DNA from: JASLQO01 sp002327525
GTDB lineage: Bacteria; Pseudomonadota; Gammaproteobacteria; Pseudomonadales; Azotimanducaceae
Assembly (NCBI GenBank): GCA_030744435.1
Contig: JASLQO010000016.1
Location: forward strand, 31,774-95,773
Direction: 5' to 3'
DNA length: 64,000 nt
The position numbers and the translations under genes are program-made. The stretch's first letter is position 1; every line of letters begins with the position of its first letter. The notes under the pieces are model-generated. The model was not told where the DNA came from and did no database searches. It was given only the letters and a program-made list of their open reading frames with translations. This document shows, one piece after another, positions 16,153 to 25,840 of the stretch.

Positions 16153-18360
16153 CTACCTGCCGCCACCGGATGCTGCCCCCGGGGCAGCTCTGGTACAGGC
16201 GGTATCCAGCAGCTCGGGATAGTTCGTGCGGTACTCACCCTCACACAAACCGATGGTCGCCTTCACGGTTTCCACCACGTAAGCCTGGATTGCCGTAGTG
16301 TCTTCCTCGCTCAACACGTGCGAAAAACCCGCCATGCCGCGTTGCGAATAGGCACCGTCATGTACGATGGCTTTCCAGGAGGCGTGTGTATCAGCCGATG
16401 CGTAACGCAGATCCGGAATGCCGCCGGTGGATGCCGTCACACCGGGCCCGTGGCAGACACTACAGTACAGATGGTATAGCTCAAGTCCCCGGTCTACCTG
16501 TTCGGGCGTGGTGTCAATGTCGGGTGGTTGTGGCAAATCGATGAACACGACTTCCGGATCTGGCAACTGAGCCTTGCCGCCCAGCTTGAAGGCCAGGATG
16601 CGGCCCTGGTCGAGTACGTTGTTACGGTGACGCGGTACCCCCGACGTTAGTCCGAAACCGCCTCCCCATCCGGCCACGACAGCGACGTACTGCTCACCAT
16701 CGATGGTATAGGTCACTGGTGCGGCCATGATGCCCACATCTACCGGGTACTCCCAGGCGAGACTACCGGTGTCGGCTTTATATGCCGCGAAGTGCCCATC
16801 GGCACGGCCTTGGAAAACCAGGTTGCCGGATGTCGACAACAGCCCACCGTTCCACGTCAACGGATGTTGCACGCGCCAGACCTCTTTCTGCGCCACCGGA
16901 TCCCAGGCGGTGAGGAAGCCTTTGACATCCTGCAAGTCGGCGATGAGCTGATCGGGATCCGAGGCGGGGGCCATGGTGGTCATGTCGACGCCGAGATTCC
17001 AGTTTTCCGGCTGATATCGGAAGGCGTTGTCCTGACCGTACTTGAAAGACAGATTCAGCGCCGGGATGTAGACGTAGCCGGTTTCCGGACTGTAGGCCAT
17101 TGGGTGCCAGTTGTGCCCTCCGAGAGGACCGGGACGTATCTTCTTGACGTCATTGGCGTAGTGGGCGTCTGGATTCTCGACCGGCCGGCCGGTTTCGGGA
17201 TCGATGCGCGTAGCCCAGGTGACGGGCACGTAGGCCTCGGCGGAGATGAACTCGCCATTGGTGCGGTCGATCACATAGAAAAAGCCGTTCTTCGGTGCCT
17301 GCATGATCACCTTGCGCATCTCATCGCCGATCTCGATATCGGCGAGGATCATGTGCTGTACGGCGGTGTAGTCCCAGGTATCCCCAGGTGTCGTCTGGTA
17401 GTACCAGAGCATGGATCCGTCATCGGGATTGATCGCCACCATGGACGACAGATACAGGTTGTCGCCACCGCCTGGGCTGCGCAGGTAACGATTCCAGGGT
17501 GAGCCATTGCCTACTCCGATGTAGAGCAGGTTCAGCTCGGGATCGTAGGCCATGGAATCCCACACCGTACCGCCGCCGCCGATCTCCCACCACTTGCCGC
17601 CACGCCAGGTGGTCGCGGCGTGTTCCATGGCTGGTGACTCGAACGGCTGGCTCGGATCACCAGGCACGGTGTAGAAGCGCCAGAGCTGATCGCCGGTTGC
17701 AGCATCGTAGGCGGTGATGTAGCCGCGCACGCCGTACTCGGCGCCGCCGTTGCCGATGATGACTTTGCCCTTCACGATGCGCGGTGCGCCGGTGATGGTG
17801 TAGGGTCGCTCGGGATCTGTGGTCTGAACTTTCCACTCGAGCTCACCGGTGGTGGCATTTATGGCGATGAGCCGGCCATCGATCGTCCCGGAATAGACGC
17901 TGCCCTTCCAGACCGCGGCACCGCGGTTGACGACATCACAGCAGGCGTACTTGCCGTAGTCGCGGGGCACTTCGGGGTCGTAAGACCAGAGCAGTTCTCC
18001 GTTTCGCGCATCGTGTGCCCATACCACCGACCAGGACCCCGTGGTGTACATGACGCCATCGACCACGATGGGAGTGGCTTCGAGGCCGCGTGTCGTGTTC
18101 GTATCCCAGTACCAGGCGAGTCCGAGGTCGCCGATACTCTGATCGTTGATCTGATCCAAAGGGCTGTGTCGTTGCTCGTCGTAGGTGCGTCCGTGAGCCA
18201 GCCAGTTGCCTGGTTCGGAAGCAGCGGCCGCAATGCGGGCGCCGTCTACGTCACCGGCGCTGGGTTCGGCCGGCGGCGGTGATTCTTCGTTGGAGCACCC
18301 GGTCGCCAGCAAAAAGGTGGCAGTGCACGCCGCATAGAAAAGCGCGTTGTGGAATTTCAT
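16153..18360 (-). CDS. PQQ-dependent quinohemoprotein alcohol dehydrogenase
   Basis: The 735-residue type II enzyme oxidises alcohols in the periplasm. A lipobox (FLLATGCS) suggests membrane anchoring as a lipoprotein. An eight-bladed propeller follows with the adjacent-cysteine ring (KYACCDVVNRG) that contacts PQQ, repeated W-motifs, and the catalytic segment GDTWDYTAVQH. The residue two after the catalytic Asp is Thr, not Asp, which fits a calcium rather than a lanthanide enzyme. A C-terminal cytochrome c domain carries CSVCHGPG near residue 640 and ends at about 735. PQQ synthesis genes are not in the window. The gene is downstream of, and co-directional with, a broken hydrolase. Confidence 0.93.
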   Translation of the reverse strand: MKFHNALFYAACTATFLLATGCSNEESPPPAEPSAGDVDGARIAAAASEPGNWLAHGRTYDEQRHSPLDQINDQSIGDLGLAWYWDTNTTRGLEATPIVVDGVMYTTGSWSVVWAHDARNGELLWSYDPEVPRDYGKYACCDVVNRGAAVWKGSVYSGTIDGRLIAINATTGELEWKVQTTDPERPYTITGAPRIVKGKVIIGNGGAEYGVRGYITAYDAATGDQLWRFYTVPGDPSQPFESPAMEHAATTWRGGKWWEIGGGGTVWDSMAYDPELNLLYIGVGNGSPWNRYLRSPGGGDNLYLSSMVAINPDDGSMLWYYQTTPGDTWDYTAVQHMILADIEIGDEMRKVIMQAPKNGFFYVIDRTNGEFISAEAYVPVTWATRIDPETGRPVENPDAHYANDVKKIRPGPLGGHNWHPMAYSPETGYVYIPALNLSFKYGQDNAFRYQPENWNLGVDMTTMAPASDPDQLIADLQDVKGFLTAWDPVAQKEVWRVQHPLTWNGGLLSTSGNLVFQGRADGHFAAYKADTGSLAWEYPVDVGIMAAPVTYTIDGEQYVAVVAGWGGGFGLTSGVPRHRNNVLDQGRILAFKLGGKAQLPDPEVVFIDLPQPPDIDTTPEQVDRGLELYHLYCSVCHGPGVTASTGGIPDLRYASADTHASWKAIVHDGAYSQRGMAGFSHVLSEEDTTAIQAYVVETVKATIGLCEGEYRTNYPELLDTACTRAAPGAASGGGR

Positions 18361-18430
18361 TCTCTCTCCCCCTGTTTTGGATACACCCGTGTGAGGTGGC
18401 CATCGCCAGATGCGCGAGCAGTGTACCATT

Positions 18431-19309
18431 TCATTTGCTGATGAAATCTACGATCAGGCGACTCACCCAATTGGGGTCTTCGCGGTGCAAAAAGTGGCCC
18501 AGGTTGGGCAGCACCTTGAGTTCGAGCCCCGCGGGGTAGTGATCGGACATCCCGGCGAGTAGCTCGTGGCCGATACAACCATCCATGTCCCCGTGAAGGT
18601 GCAGGGATGGCACGACGATGGGGCGCGCCTCCCCGCCGCGTGCCTGATCCACGGCATAGCGGTCCTGGGAGAAGTCGGGGTTGAACAGCGCTCGGTAGTA
18701 ACCGAGTGTACTGGCCAGCACACCGTCTGCGGTGAGCGTTTCGATGACCGGCGCGATGTCGTCCGCGGCAAATTCCCAGGTGGGTGACCATTCTTCCCAC
18801 AGGCGATGGATGAAGGCGAAGTCGTCGAGCGAGACCGCAACTTCCGCGAAGGCGAGCTGGAAGAAAAACACATACTAACTGCGGCGCTGTTGATCGCCGT
18901 TGGCGACGAAGGCACCGGTCATGGCGTTGCCGTAGGGAACGGCCGAGGTAATCAGCTTATTCACTCGTGGCGCATTCAACACGGTTGCCATGTTCGCGGC
19001 GGTTGTACCCCAGTCGTGGGCATAGAGAATGGCATTGTCGTATTCCAGCGCGTCGATCAGCGACAGCGTATCGCGTGCGAGCGCGGCGGATTGATAACAG
19101 GCGTCTGCCGGTATCGTGTCCGGATGATATTCGCGCATCCAGGGTGCTACTGCGCGAAAACCGGCATTCGCGATGGCCGTCATCTGGTGGGTGAATGTGC
19201 CGGGGTAGTCAGGAAAGCCGTGCAAGCACAACACCAGCGGTTCGTCTGCCTCGCTCAAGGCGTGAAATGACAGACCATCGTTGCCCTGCAGGGTGATCCG
19301 TTCAACCAT
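18431..19309 (-). pseudogene. Alpha/beta hydrolase (epoxide hydrolase/haloalkane dehalogenase type) with in-frame amber codon
   Basis: One continuous frame of about 292 codons encodes an alpha/beta hydrolase: oxyanion HGFPD, nucleophile elbow YAHDWGTTAA (Asp nucleophile, as in epoxide hydrolases and dehalogenases) and catalytic LGHFLHRED near the end. It is split by a TAG at 18877-18875, in NGDQQRRS*YVFFFQLAF. Related proteins, as I recall them, have Trp there, so TGG to TAG is the simplest lesion. The frame is intact on both sides with no other damage, which points to a recent mutation, readthrough or a sequencing error. It lies upstream of the alcohol dehydrogenase. Confidence 0.85.
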
Positions 19310-19361
19310 CTATCCTCCCGGTTCATTCTTCTCCTTCGCAGGTTCACGGGCATATCAAGTT

Positions 19362-19375
19362 CCGGTTTAAACTGG
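19362..19375. promoter_or_regulatory. Palindrome upstream of aceE
   Basis: CCGGTTTAAACTGG is a 14-bp palindrome with one mismatched pair, 36 nt before the aceE start and close to the divergent hydrolase start. It could be an operator. It does not match the E. coli PdhR consensus as I know it. Confidence 0.25.
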
Positions 19376-19411
19376 GCGGAGATAGATTGTGAGACAGCTT
19401 GGGAAGGACGC

Positions 19412-22102
19412 ATGCAAGAAGCGAGGCAAAGCGTGGCAACCGGTGATGAAACCGAGTGGCGCCACGAACAACAGGAGTGGCTGGAAGCTCTGGACGACGT
19501 GCTATCCGCACGGGGAGAGGAGCCGACGCGGGAGTTGCTGGCCAAACTGCACCAGCATCTTTCACGGCGCGGCCTGGTGCTGACGGAAGCCGCGCTCAAC
19601 ACACCCTATAAGAACACCATTGATCTGAAAGACCAGCCACCCTATCCCGGGGACATCGATCTGGAGACACAGCTCGCCAACATCATTCGCTGGAATGCCG
19701 TGGCCATGGTGTTGCAGGGCTCGGACAGCGGCACCGGCGTCGGCGGCCACATTGCCACGTATCTGTCCGCATCGACCATGATGGAAGTGGGTTTCAACCA
19801 CGTGTTCCGGGCCCGCTCAACGGAATACGGCGGCGACCAGGTGCACTTTCAGGCACATACGGCCCCCGGCGTCTATGCTCGCGCCTATCTCGAAGGGCGT
19901 ATCAGTGAGGCGCAGTTGCACAACTTTCGCCGCGAACTGGGCGAGGGCGGCGGTCTGCCTTCCTACCCCCACCCACGTGGACTGCCGTGGTTCTGGCAGA
20001 TGTCGACCGCGAGTATGGGGTTGTCTACGCCGTGTGCAATCTATCAGGCGCGTTTCGCGAAATATCTGGAAAGCCGGGGGCTGAAGGCCGACAACGGCGG
20101 CAAGACCTGGACTTTTATCGGCGATGGCGAATCCGACGAACCCGAGGTGCTCGGCACCATCAACATCGCCAGCCGTGAGGGGCTCGACAACCTGGTGCTG
20201 GTGGTCAACTGCAATCTGCAGCGCCTCGACGGGCCAGTGCGCGGCAATGGCAAGATCATCCAGGAACTCGAGCGCTCGTTCAGAGGTGCGGATTGGCACG
20301 TGATCAAGGTGATCTGGGGCGGTGGCTGGGATCCGATTCTCGCCCGGGATGAACACGGTGTACTACAGGCGCGCATGGAACAGGCGGTGGACGGCGATTA
20401 TCAGATGTACACCGTCTCTCCGGGCGACGTCGTGCGGGAGCATTGGGTCGAGCACACACCTGAACTGAGCGATCTGATGAAAACGCTCACCGACGAGGAA
20501 GTACGCTCCATCAAGCGCGGTGGCCAGGATCATCAGAAAATCTACGCTGCGTTCGAACAGGCCGCCCGGGTGGAGGGTAAACCTTGCGTGGTGTTGCTCA
20601 AGACCGTGAAGGGCGACGGCCTGGGGCCCGGTACGGAAGGCGCGAACACAGTGCATCAGAAGAAGACGCTTAGTGCGGAGGAGCGCCTTGATCTCGCTGA
20701 TCGGTTCGACATTCCACTTTCCGAGGAGGATGTGAAGGCCGCGCAATACTACCTGCCGGAAGTGGGCGCACCGGAAATGCAATATCTGCGCGAGCGCCGT
20801 GAAGCGCTTGGTGGATATTTGCCGGAGCGGCAGGTGCGTTGCGCACAATTGGTCGCACCCGACCTGAGCCTGTTCGACGACATGCTCCGAGGGTCGGAGC
20901 GGGAAGTGTCCACGACCATGACGGTGGTACGGATGCTCTCGAAGTTGCTGAGAGACGACGACCTCGGTCGCTACATCGTGCCCATTGTGCCTGATGAAGC
21001 ACGCACTTTCGGTATGGACGGACTGTTCCCGCAGGCGGGCATCTATTCTCCAGCCGGGCAGCTGTACCGTCCGGTCGATGCCGGTACGATCGCGCCTTAC
21101 AGGGAGTCTGAGGACGGTCAGATCCTGCAAGAAGGTATCTGTGAAACGGGTGCGATGGCGTCGTTTCTCGCTGCAGGTACAGCGTATGCCAACTACGGTT
21201 TGCCGATGATCCCGTTCTACATCTTCTACTCGATGTTCGGATTTCAGCGTGTCGGCGATATGGTATGGGCGTGTGGTGACATGATGTGCAAGGGGTTCCT
21301 GCTCGGTGGCACGTCCGGACGCACCACGCTGAACGGCGAAGGAGTTCAGCACCAGGACGGCCACTCACACCTCATTGCGAGCACGATTCCCAACATGCGG
21401 AGCTACGATCCGGCATTTGCCTACGAGATCGCGCTGATCGTGCGCGATGGGATTCGGGAAATGTACGAAGAGCAGCAGGACGTCTTCTACTATCTCACCG
21501 TAGTCAATCAGAACCAGCCCATGCCCGCTTTGCCGGAGCAGGAAGTGTCGAGGGCCGAGGTTGTCACTGGCGTACTACGCGGCATGTATTGCTATCAACG
21601 GGTGGAGGGCGCGACCGCCAATCTGTTCGGTAGTGGTGCGGTCATGGCGGAGGTGCTCGAAGCGCGCGATCTACTTGCTGAAGAAGGGGTGGCCGCTAAC
21701 GTGTGGAGTATCACCAGCTACAATGAGCTGGTGCGCGATGCGCTACGTGCAGAGCGCGAACAGCTACTCGGTGTTGGAGACAGTGCCGAGGCGGGCTGGG
21801 TGGAACAGGCCCTGGCCAATGAGGAGGGCGTGTTTGTGGCGGCGAGCGACTACATGAAGGCGCTACCGCTCGGCATCGCACCCTGGGTGCCGGGTCCGTA
21901 CAGTGTGCTCGGCACGGACGGTTTCGGCCTGTCCGAGGCGCGCGATGAACTCCGCGATTATTTCGAGGTGTCGGCAGCGTGGATTGCGTTCACCGCGCTG
22001 TCCACGATGGCGCGCCACAACCGGGCACCACGCGAACGCGCGCTGCGCTTTGCCGAGGTGCATCAGCTCGACCTCGCCAAGACCAACCCGGCCCTGGGCT
22101 GA
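19412..22102 (+). CDS. aceE: Pyruvate dehydrogenase E1 component, homodimeric type
   Basis: The 896-residue ThDP enzyme decarboxylates pyruvate and acetylates the E2 lipoyl group. The ThDP motif runs from FIGDGESDEPEVLG to VVNCNLQRLDGPVRGN, the transketolase-like pyrimidine-binding region includes ICETGAMASFLAAGTAYANYG, and the C-terminal domain is complete. Length equals that of E. coli AceE. The ATG at 19412 has GGGAAGG upstream. aceF and lpd, which normally follow, are not adjacent; the next gene is an unrelated broken coiled-coil frame. The E2 and E3 must be elsewhere, or this is a second E1. Confidence 0.97.
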   Translation: MQEARQSVATGDETEWRHEQQEWLEALDDVLSARGEEPTRELLAKLHQHLSRRGLVLTEAALNTPYKNTIDLKDQPPYPGDIDLETQLANIIRWNAVAMVLQGSDSGTGVGGHIATYLSASTMMEVGFNHVFRARSTEYGGDQVHFQAHTAPGVYARAYLEGRISEAQLHNFRRELGEGGGLPSYPHPRGLPWFWQMSTASMGLSTPCAIYQARFAKYLESRGLKADNGGKTWTFIGDGESDEPEVLGTINIASREGLDNLVLVVNCNLQRLDGPVRGNGKIIQELERSFRGADWHVIKVIWGGGWDPILARDEHGVLQARMEQAVDGDYQMYTVSPGDVVREHWVEHTPELSDLMKTLTDEEVRSIKRGGQDHQKIYAAFEQAARVEGKPCVVLLKTVKGDGLGPGTEGANTVHQKKTLSAEERLDLADRFDIPLSEEDVKAAQYYLPEVGAPEMQYLRERREALGGYLPERQVRCAQLVAPDLSLFDDMLRGSEREVSTTMTVVRMLSKLLRDDDLGRYIVPIVPDEARTFGMDGLFPQAGIYSPAGQLYRPVDAGTIAPYRESEDGQILQEGICETGAMASFLAAGTAYANYGLPMIPFYIFYSMFGFQRVGDMVWACGDMMCKGFLLGGTSGRTTLNGEGVQHQDGHSHLIASTIPNMRSYDPAFAYEIALIVRDGIREMYEEQQDVFYYLTVVNQNQPMPALPEQEVSRAEVVTGVLRGMYCYQRVEGATANLFGSGAVMAEVLEARDLLAEEGVAANVWSITSYNELVRDALRAEREQLLGVGDSAEAGWVEQALANEEGVFVAASDYMKALPLGIAPWVPGPYSVLGTDGFGLSEARDELRDYFEVSAAWIAFTALSTMARHNRAPRERALRFAEVHQLDLAKTNPALG

Positions 22103-22156
22103 ACCTTTGGTAGCACGATGACCGATGTGCTAAGAAAATAGCATTTCGGGCTAAAT

Positions 22157-22741
22157 ATGGGGCTGGTCCGACGAGGCCTCCCGGTCGGTGACCTGCTGCC
22201 GGTCGTCAGGGTTACACCCGAGTGTCCGCAGCGTGCCCGTAGCCGCATACCCCAACTCGAATCGCTGTTACGCACTCGCGAAGATCAGCTGCGTCGCGTG
22301 ACGGAGGAATCCGATTCTCGGCGCAAACACGCGCGTGATAGTGCGCGCAAGGCGCGTACGGCAGTTCAGGAAATCCGGCGGGTGCAACGCGAGTTGGCGC
22401 AGGCCAACGAACGAGCGGAGATCTCGCGGCACCACGTGAGCGTTGCCGAGACCGCGCAGATTCACAGTGAGGAAGTGGACAAGGTACGGATGAAGCTCGA
22501 AGCGTAAAAAATTGCGCATGAAACAACGCTGGCGCAGCTGCGGGCGGAACAGGATCGGCTTCGACAAGAGTCCGTTAGAGAACAGGCAGGCTTGCGTGAA
22601 TCACTCGAGGAAGCGCAACACCGCATATCCGAACTCGATAGGGAACGCGATCTGCAAAATAAGGCGTTGAAGGTCCTGCATCAACAGCTCGCACTCGAAC
22701 GACCGCGTTCGGACGCGCTTGCCCGAGCGGCATCAACCTGA
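22157..22741 (+). pseudogene. Coiled-coil protein gene interrupted by an in-frame TAA
   Basis: A 116-codon frame rich in Glu, Arg, Gln and Ala heptads stops at TAA 22505-22507. The same frame continues for a further 77 codons with the same coiled-coil character (ETTLAQLRAEQDRLRQE, LRESLEEAQHRISELDRE) to a TGA at 22741. The uninterrupted product would be about 194 residues, with a long coiled coil from about residue 30 to 180. CAA or GAA to TAA would explain the break. No family is recognised. It follows aceE in the same direction. Confidence 0.6.
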
Positions 22742-22758
22742 ATCGTGGCGCGATTGCC

Positions 22759-22965
22759 TTACCAGAATCGCTTCACGAGCTGTGCGAGCAACGACAGGGC
22801 GATTGAAGTCAGCAGCATCGACGTGATTGGGAGAAAGATCGTCAGATTGCCGCGTTCGATCCGAATATCGCCCGGCAGCTTGCCGAACCAAGACAAGGCT
22901 CCGCTTGAGACGAGTAGCCCCACCACGATGAGGATCGAGCCAGCGATGACCAGCCATTTACCCAT
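22759..22965 (-). CDS. DUF2905 small membrane protein
   Basis: The 68-residue protein has two hydrophobic helices (residues about 3-25 and 43-65) flanking a polar segment GKLPGDIRIERGNLTIFLPI that is the hallmark of DUF2905. Function is unknown. It sits immediately downstream of the MFS transporter gene on the same strand. Confidence 0.88.
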   Translation of the reverse strand: MGKWLVIAGSILIVVGLLVSSGALSWFGKLPGDIRIERGNLTIFLPITSMLLTSIALSLLAQLVKRFW

Positions 22966-22989
22966 GCTTGTGTCCTATGAAACAGGGCA

Positions 22990-24234
22990 CTATGAGGGTG
23001 CCGGATCCAGGCGGGTTCCGTCCAGAGCCCGCAGGCCGCGTTGTGTGAGTGTCAGGCATACCAGTATGGCGAGATAGATGCCGCTGCCCGTCACCACCGC
23101 GCTCCCCGCGTCCCACTGCTCAGCGAGCGCGCCCAGGAACAAGCCGCCCAGCGGGATGAGGGAATAGCCGATCGTATGTATGCCCATGACCCGGCCCCGC
23201 AGTTCATCCGGAACCCTGAGCTGCAGCACGGTCATGGAGATGATCTGGAAGATCGAGGCAAACAAAGCGGTGAGAAAAACCAGGAACAGCGTCGCAAGCC
23301 ACACACCGTGATCGACGAACCAGGCGAACGCCATGAGTGCACCGATCGAGGCCGCGGCGGCCGACAGCATCAGCACACCGAGGCGCTGGTAGCGATTGAT
23401 TGCACCGATGAGGAGCGTGCCGAGTACCGAGCCGACGCCGCCGGCCGAGAGCAGATACCCATAGCCCTCTTCCCCGGCCTCCAACTGGTCGGCGAATACG
23501 GGCATGAGCTGAACGTAGGCATTGGCAAAGAACATACCAACGAAGGTGAGGGTGAGTAGCCAGCGAAACAGGTGCGTGTGCCAGATGAAGTGCACACCGG
23601 TGGTCAGCTGCTGCCAGGGTGACTGCGTCGCAATCGCCGTCGGCGCGACCTTCAGCGTCGTCATGACGGCGAGCATGATCAGGAAGCCTACGGTTGCTGC
23701 GGCAAACACCGTCCAGGTATCCCAATAGCCAATCATGATTCCGCCGAGCGCGGGGAGGGCCATGCGCGTGGATTGCCAGATGAAGGCATTGAGCGCAACG
23801 GCGCTCAGGAACGCGTTACGCTCCACGAACTGGGGGTAAAGGGCGGCGCGAGCCGGCCAGTCGAGACCGGTGGTCAGCGAGATGCCAGCCGCGATAGCGA
23901 GAACGTGCCACACCTGCGCCTGATCGGTCGCGGAGAGCCATGTCTGGAGTGCCAGCAGCAGCGCGATGGTGCCCGAGGTGAACATCATGATCAGGCGTTG
24001 ATTGAAGCGATCGGCGATCACGCCACCAATCAGCGTCATGAGAATATTGGGCAGAGCGGCCGCAGCGCCAAGCCAGCCCAGTTGCAGCGGGGAGCCGGAC
24101 AATTCGAACACGAGCCAGCCCTGGCCCAGCGTGATGAGCTGGGTTGCGCCGACGGATGCGAACGAAGCAAACCAGTAGCGGCGGAAGCGGGGGTAGGCCA
24201 GCGCGGGATATCGCGCGAGCAAAGCTCGGATCAT
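22990..24234 (-). CDS. MFS transporter, EntS/MFS_3-type
   Basis: The 414-residue protein has about twelve hydrophobic helices. The loop after helix 2 carries the MFS signature as GGVIADRFNQRLIMM, and a second copy of the pattern lies in the C-terminal half. N-terminal RYPALAYPRFRRYWFASFAS is typical of the EntS-like (MFS_3) exporters. The substrate is unknown. The gene starts just downstream of one copy of a 50-bp diverged repeat that reappears upstream of the neighbouring serine hydrolase. Confidence 0.87.
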   Translation of the reverse strand: MIRALLARYPALAYPRFRRYWFASFASVGATQLITLGQGWLVFELSGSPLQLGWLGAAAALPNILMTLIGGVIADRFNQRLIMMFTSGTIALLLALQTWLSATDQAQVWHVLAIAAGISLTTGLDWPARAALYPQFVERNAFLSAVALNAFIWQSTRMALPALGGIMIGYWDTWTVFAAATVGFLIMLAVMTTLKVAPTAIATQSPWQQLTTGVHFIWHTHLFRWLLTLTFVGMFFANAYVQLMPVFADQLEAGEEGYGYLLSAGGVGSVLGTLLIGAINRYQRLGVLMLSAAAASIGALMAFAWFVDHGVWLATLFLVFLTALFASIFQIISMTVLQLRVPDELRGRVMGIHTIGYSLIPLGGLFLGALAEQWDAGSAVVTGSGIYLAILVCLTLTQRGLRALDGTRLDPAPS

Positions 24235-24250
24235 GCACTCTCCAGTGGGC

Positions 24251-24300
24251 GATTGGTGATGTTCTCATCGATGTGGCCTGGGCGCGAGCATGGTGGAATG
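24251..24300. repeat. Diverged 50-bp repeat, copy A
   Basis: Aligns without gaps to 25841-25890 at 37 of 50 positions, with a perfect GGCGCGAGCA core at 24281-24290. It lies just upstream of the MFS gene start. Read on the minus strand, both copies would encode a PCSR...ENIxNRP peptide, and several of the differences fall at third codon positions. Confidence 0.5.
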
Positions 24301-24429
24301 CGCTGGCTTTGTATCGTGCGAGGTGCGATCACGGGGGGCGATGCATCGCGTATGACGCTGGACGGGCCGCACATCCGGTGTTGCTTAAGGCCGGTGTGGG
24401 TTGAGGCGGGTAATGATCCGATCCACCGG

Positions 24430-24453
24430 GCTAGTGTCGTGCACTACACTAGC
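24430..24453. terminator. 24-bp near-perfect palindrome at the serine hydrolase stop codon
   Basis: GCTAGTGT-c-GTGCAC-t-ACACTAGC pairs fully except for one central mismatched pair. It includes the TAG stop of the minus-strand serine hydrolase. There is no clear U-tract, so it may be a rho-assisted terminator, an mRNA-stabilising hairpin or a binding site. Confidence 0.4.
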
Positions 24454-25669
24454 GAGTCGCCCGGCGGCGATACCAGAGCGCCAGCGCGACGATTATCATG
24501 CTGCCAGCGCCAGCCGGGAGGGCGGCGGTTGTCATCACGTCGGGTGTTGCCAGAATGTCGGGGTAACCTGTTTGCCAGAGCACCCACTGCGCGCCGATGT
24601 CGGAGGCGAGCGATGGGTGGCCTGATATCAGCATGACGTAGGCGTCACCGGTGTCTGGGTTGATGCGCAGCGAAGAGTTGATGGCCGGTTCGTTGCTTCC
24701 GTCATGGCCGTACAGGCTATCGCCCGATGCCGTCGGTGCGTAGAGGATGTTACCCAGGCCCCAAATGGGCGCTCCAGCGACGAATGCGTGGGGCTTGCGC
24801 ATGCTGGCCAGGGTTTCGGCCGTGAGAAGCTTCGTATGTCCCGACGCCAGCGCGGCCATGTCCGCTGCGCTGCTGGTGAATGCCGTTGCGGCTGTCGATG
24901 CGTATCGATAAAGGGGCGTTGGTCGGCCGCTTTGGTCGAACGATTGGGAGACATTCGACAGAGTTGCCGGATATTCGAAGGTAGAGCGGTTCATGCCGAG
25001 CGGTCGGAGAATGGTTTGTCGTGCGTAGTCTGCGTATTGGGAACCGGTGACCTCCTCCACGATCAACTGCAGGATCAGATAGCCTCCGCCCGAGTACAGA
25101 TACTCTGATCCGGGTTCGAGTCCCACGCTAATTTCCACGTCTGCATCACGCGATGCGCGTGGATTGTGCAGTGACTCCACCAGGATGGGTAGCTGCTCCT
25201 CGGCTTTGTAGTCACCGAACCCGAGACGATCGGTCAATCCGGCTGTGTGGCTCAGCAATCGGCGCACGGTCACTTTGCTGTTGTCGAATTCGGAGTCAGG
25301 CAGATGCCACCGTGTCAAATAGTCTGCCACTGGGGCGTCCAGGTTTATTCGTTGCGCCTCGACCAGTGTCATGACGGCCAATCCGGTGATCCACTTGCTA
25401 AACGAAGCAGTCGCAAACAGGGTATGGGCGTCAACCTGATTCTGCTCACGCGCATAGTACTCGGCCACCACCGCCCCGCCCTCGATCAGGGCAAACGCGG
25501 TATTTCCAGGATTGTTCGCCTCGATGGTCCGCACCGCATACTCAAAAAACGAGTTTGCGTCACCGCTTGGTGCGACCGGCCGCAGCCAGACGCCGTAGAG
25601 CGAAAGCACGATTGCGGCGATCGTCCACGCCGTGATCGCCAGAATAGTTACGGCTACGGTTCTTACCAT
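24449..25669 (-). CDS. Beta-lactamase-fold serine hydrolase, membrane-anchored
   Basis: The 406-residue protein has an N-terminal transmembrane or signal helix (TVAVTILAITAWTIAAIVL), a class C beta-lactamase/PBP-like esterase domain and a C-terminal helix (GAGSMIIVALALWY) before a basic tail. The catalytic SxxK is SFSK near residue 92. The second motif appears as YSGGGY in place of YxN, and GHDGSNEP is the third. It may act on a peptide or ester in the periplasm; it is unlikely to be a true beta-lactamase. I prefer ATG 25669 over ATG 25684 because AGGT lies upstream at good spacing. Confidence 0.85.
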   Translation of the reverse strand: MVRTVAVTILAITAWTIAAIVLSLYGVWLRPVAPSGDANSFFEYAVRTIEANNPGNTAFALIEGGAVVAEYYAREQNQVDAHTLFATASFSKWITGLAVMTLVEAQRINLDAPVADYLTRWHLPDSEFDNSKVTVRRLLSHTAGLTDRLGFGDYKAEEQLPILVESLHNPRASRDADVEISVGLEPGSEYLYSGGGYLILQLIVEEVTGSQYADYARQTILRPLGMNRSTFEYPATLSNVSQSFDQSGRPTPLYRYASTAATAFTSSAADMAALASGHTKLLTAETLASMRKPHAFVAGAPIWGLGNILYAPTASGDSLYGHDGSNEPAINSSLRINPDTGDAYVMLISGHPSLASDIGAQWVLWQTGYPDILATPDVMTTAALPAGAGSMIIVALALWYRRRATR

Positions 25670-25840
25670 GTGGCTACCTTGCATCCTCGATGCTTCATCG
25701 GGCTCGGTCCCGCGCCTGGTTGACTGGTTCCTTCCGGAGTCCCGTAGGCTTGCGAGATTGTCGTTGCGTCGTGCTATGAAGCTCGCTGCCTGCGTGCGCC
25801 TGTATGGGCAGCGCTCGTCGGGCGCTGCTCGTCGGTGGAC

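Noticed and set aside
20363..21364. 333-codon minus-strand open frame inside aceE
   Set aside because: Antisense to conserved ThDP-enzyme sequence; no ribosome site and no homology.
24449..25669. True beta-lactamase resistance gene
   Set aside because: The motifs are those of the broad serine hydrolase/esterase family with YSGGGY in place of YxN. Nothing indicates drug hydrolysis.
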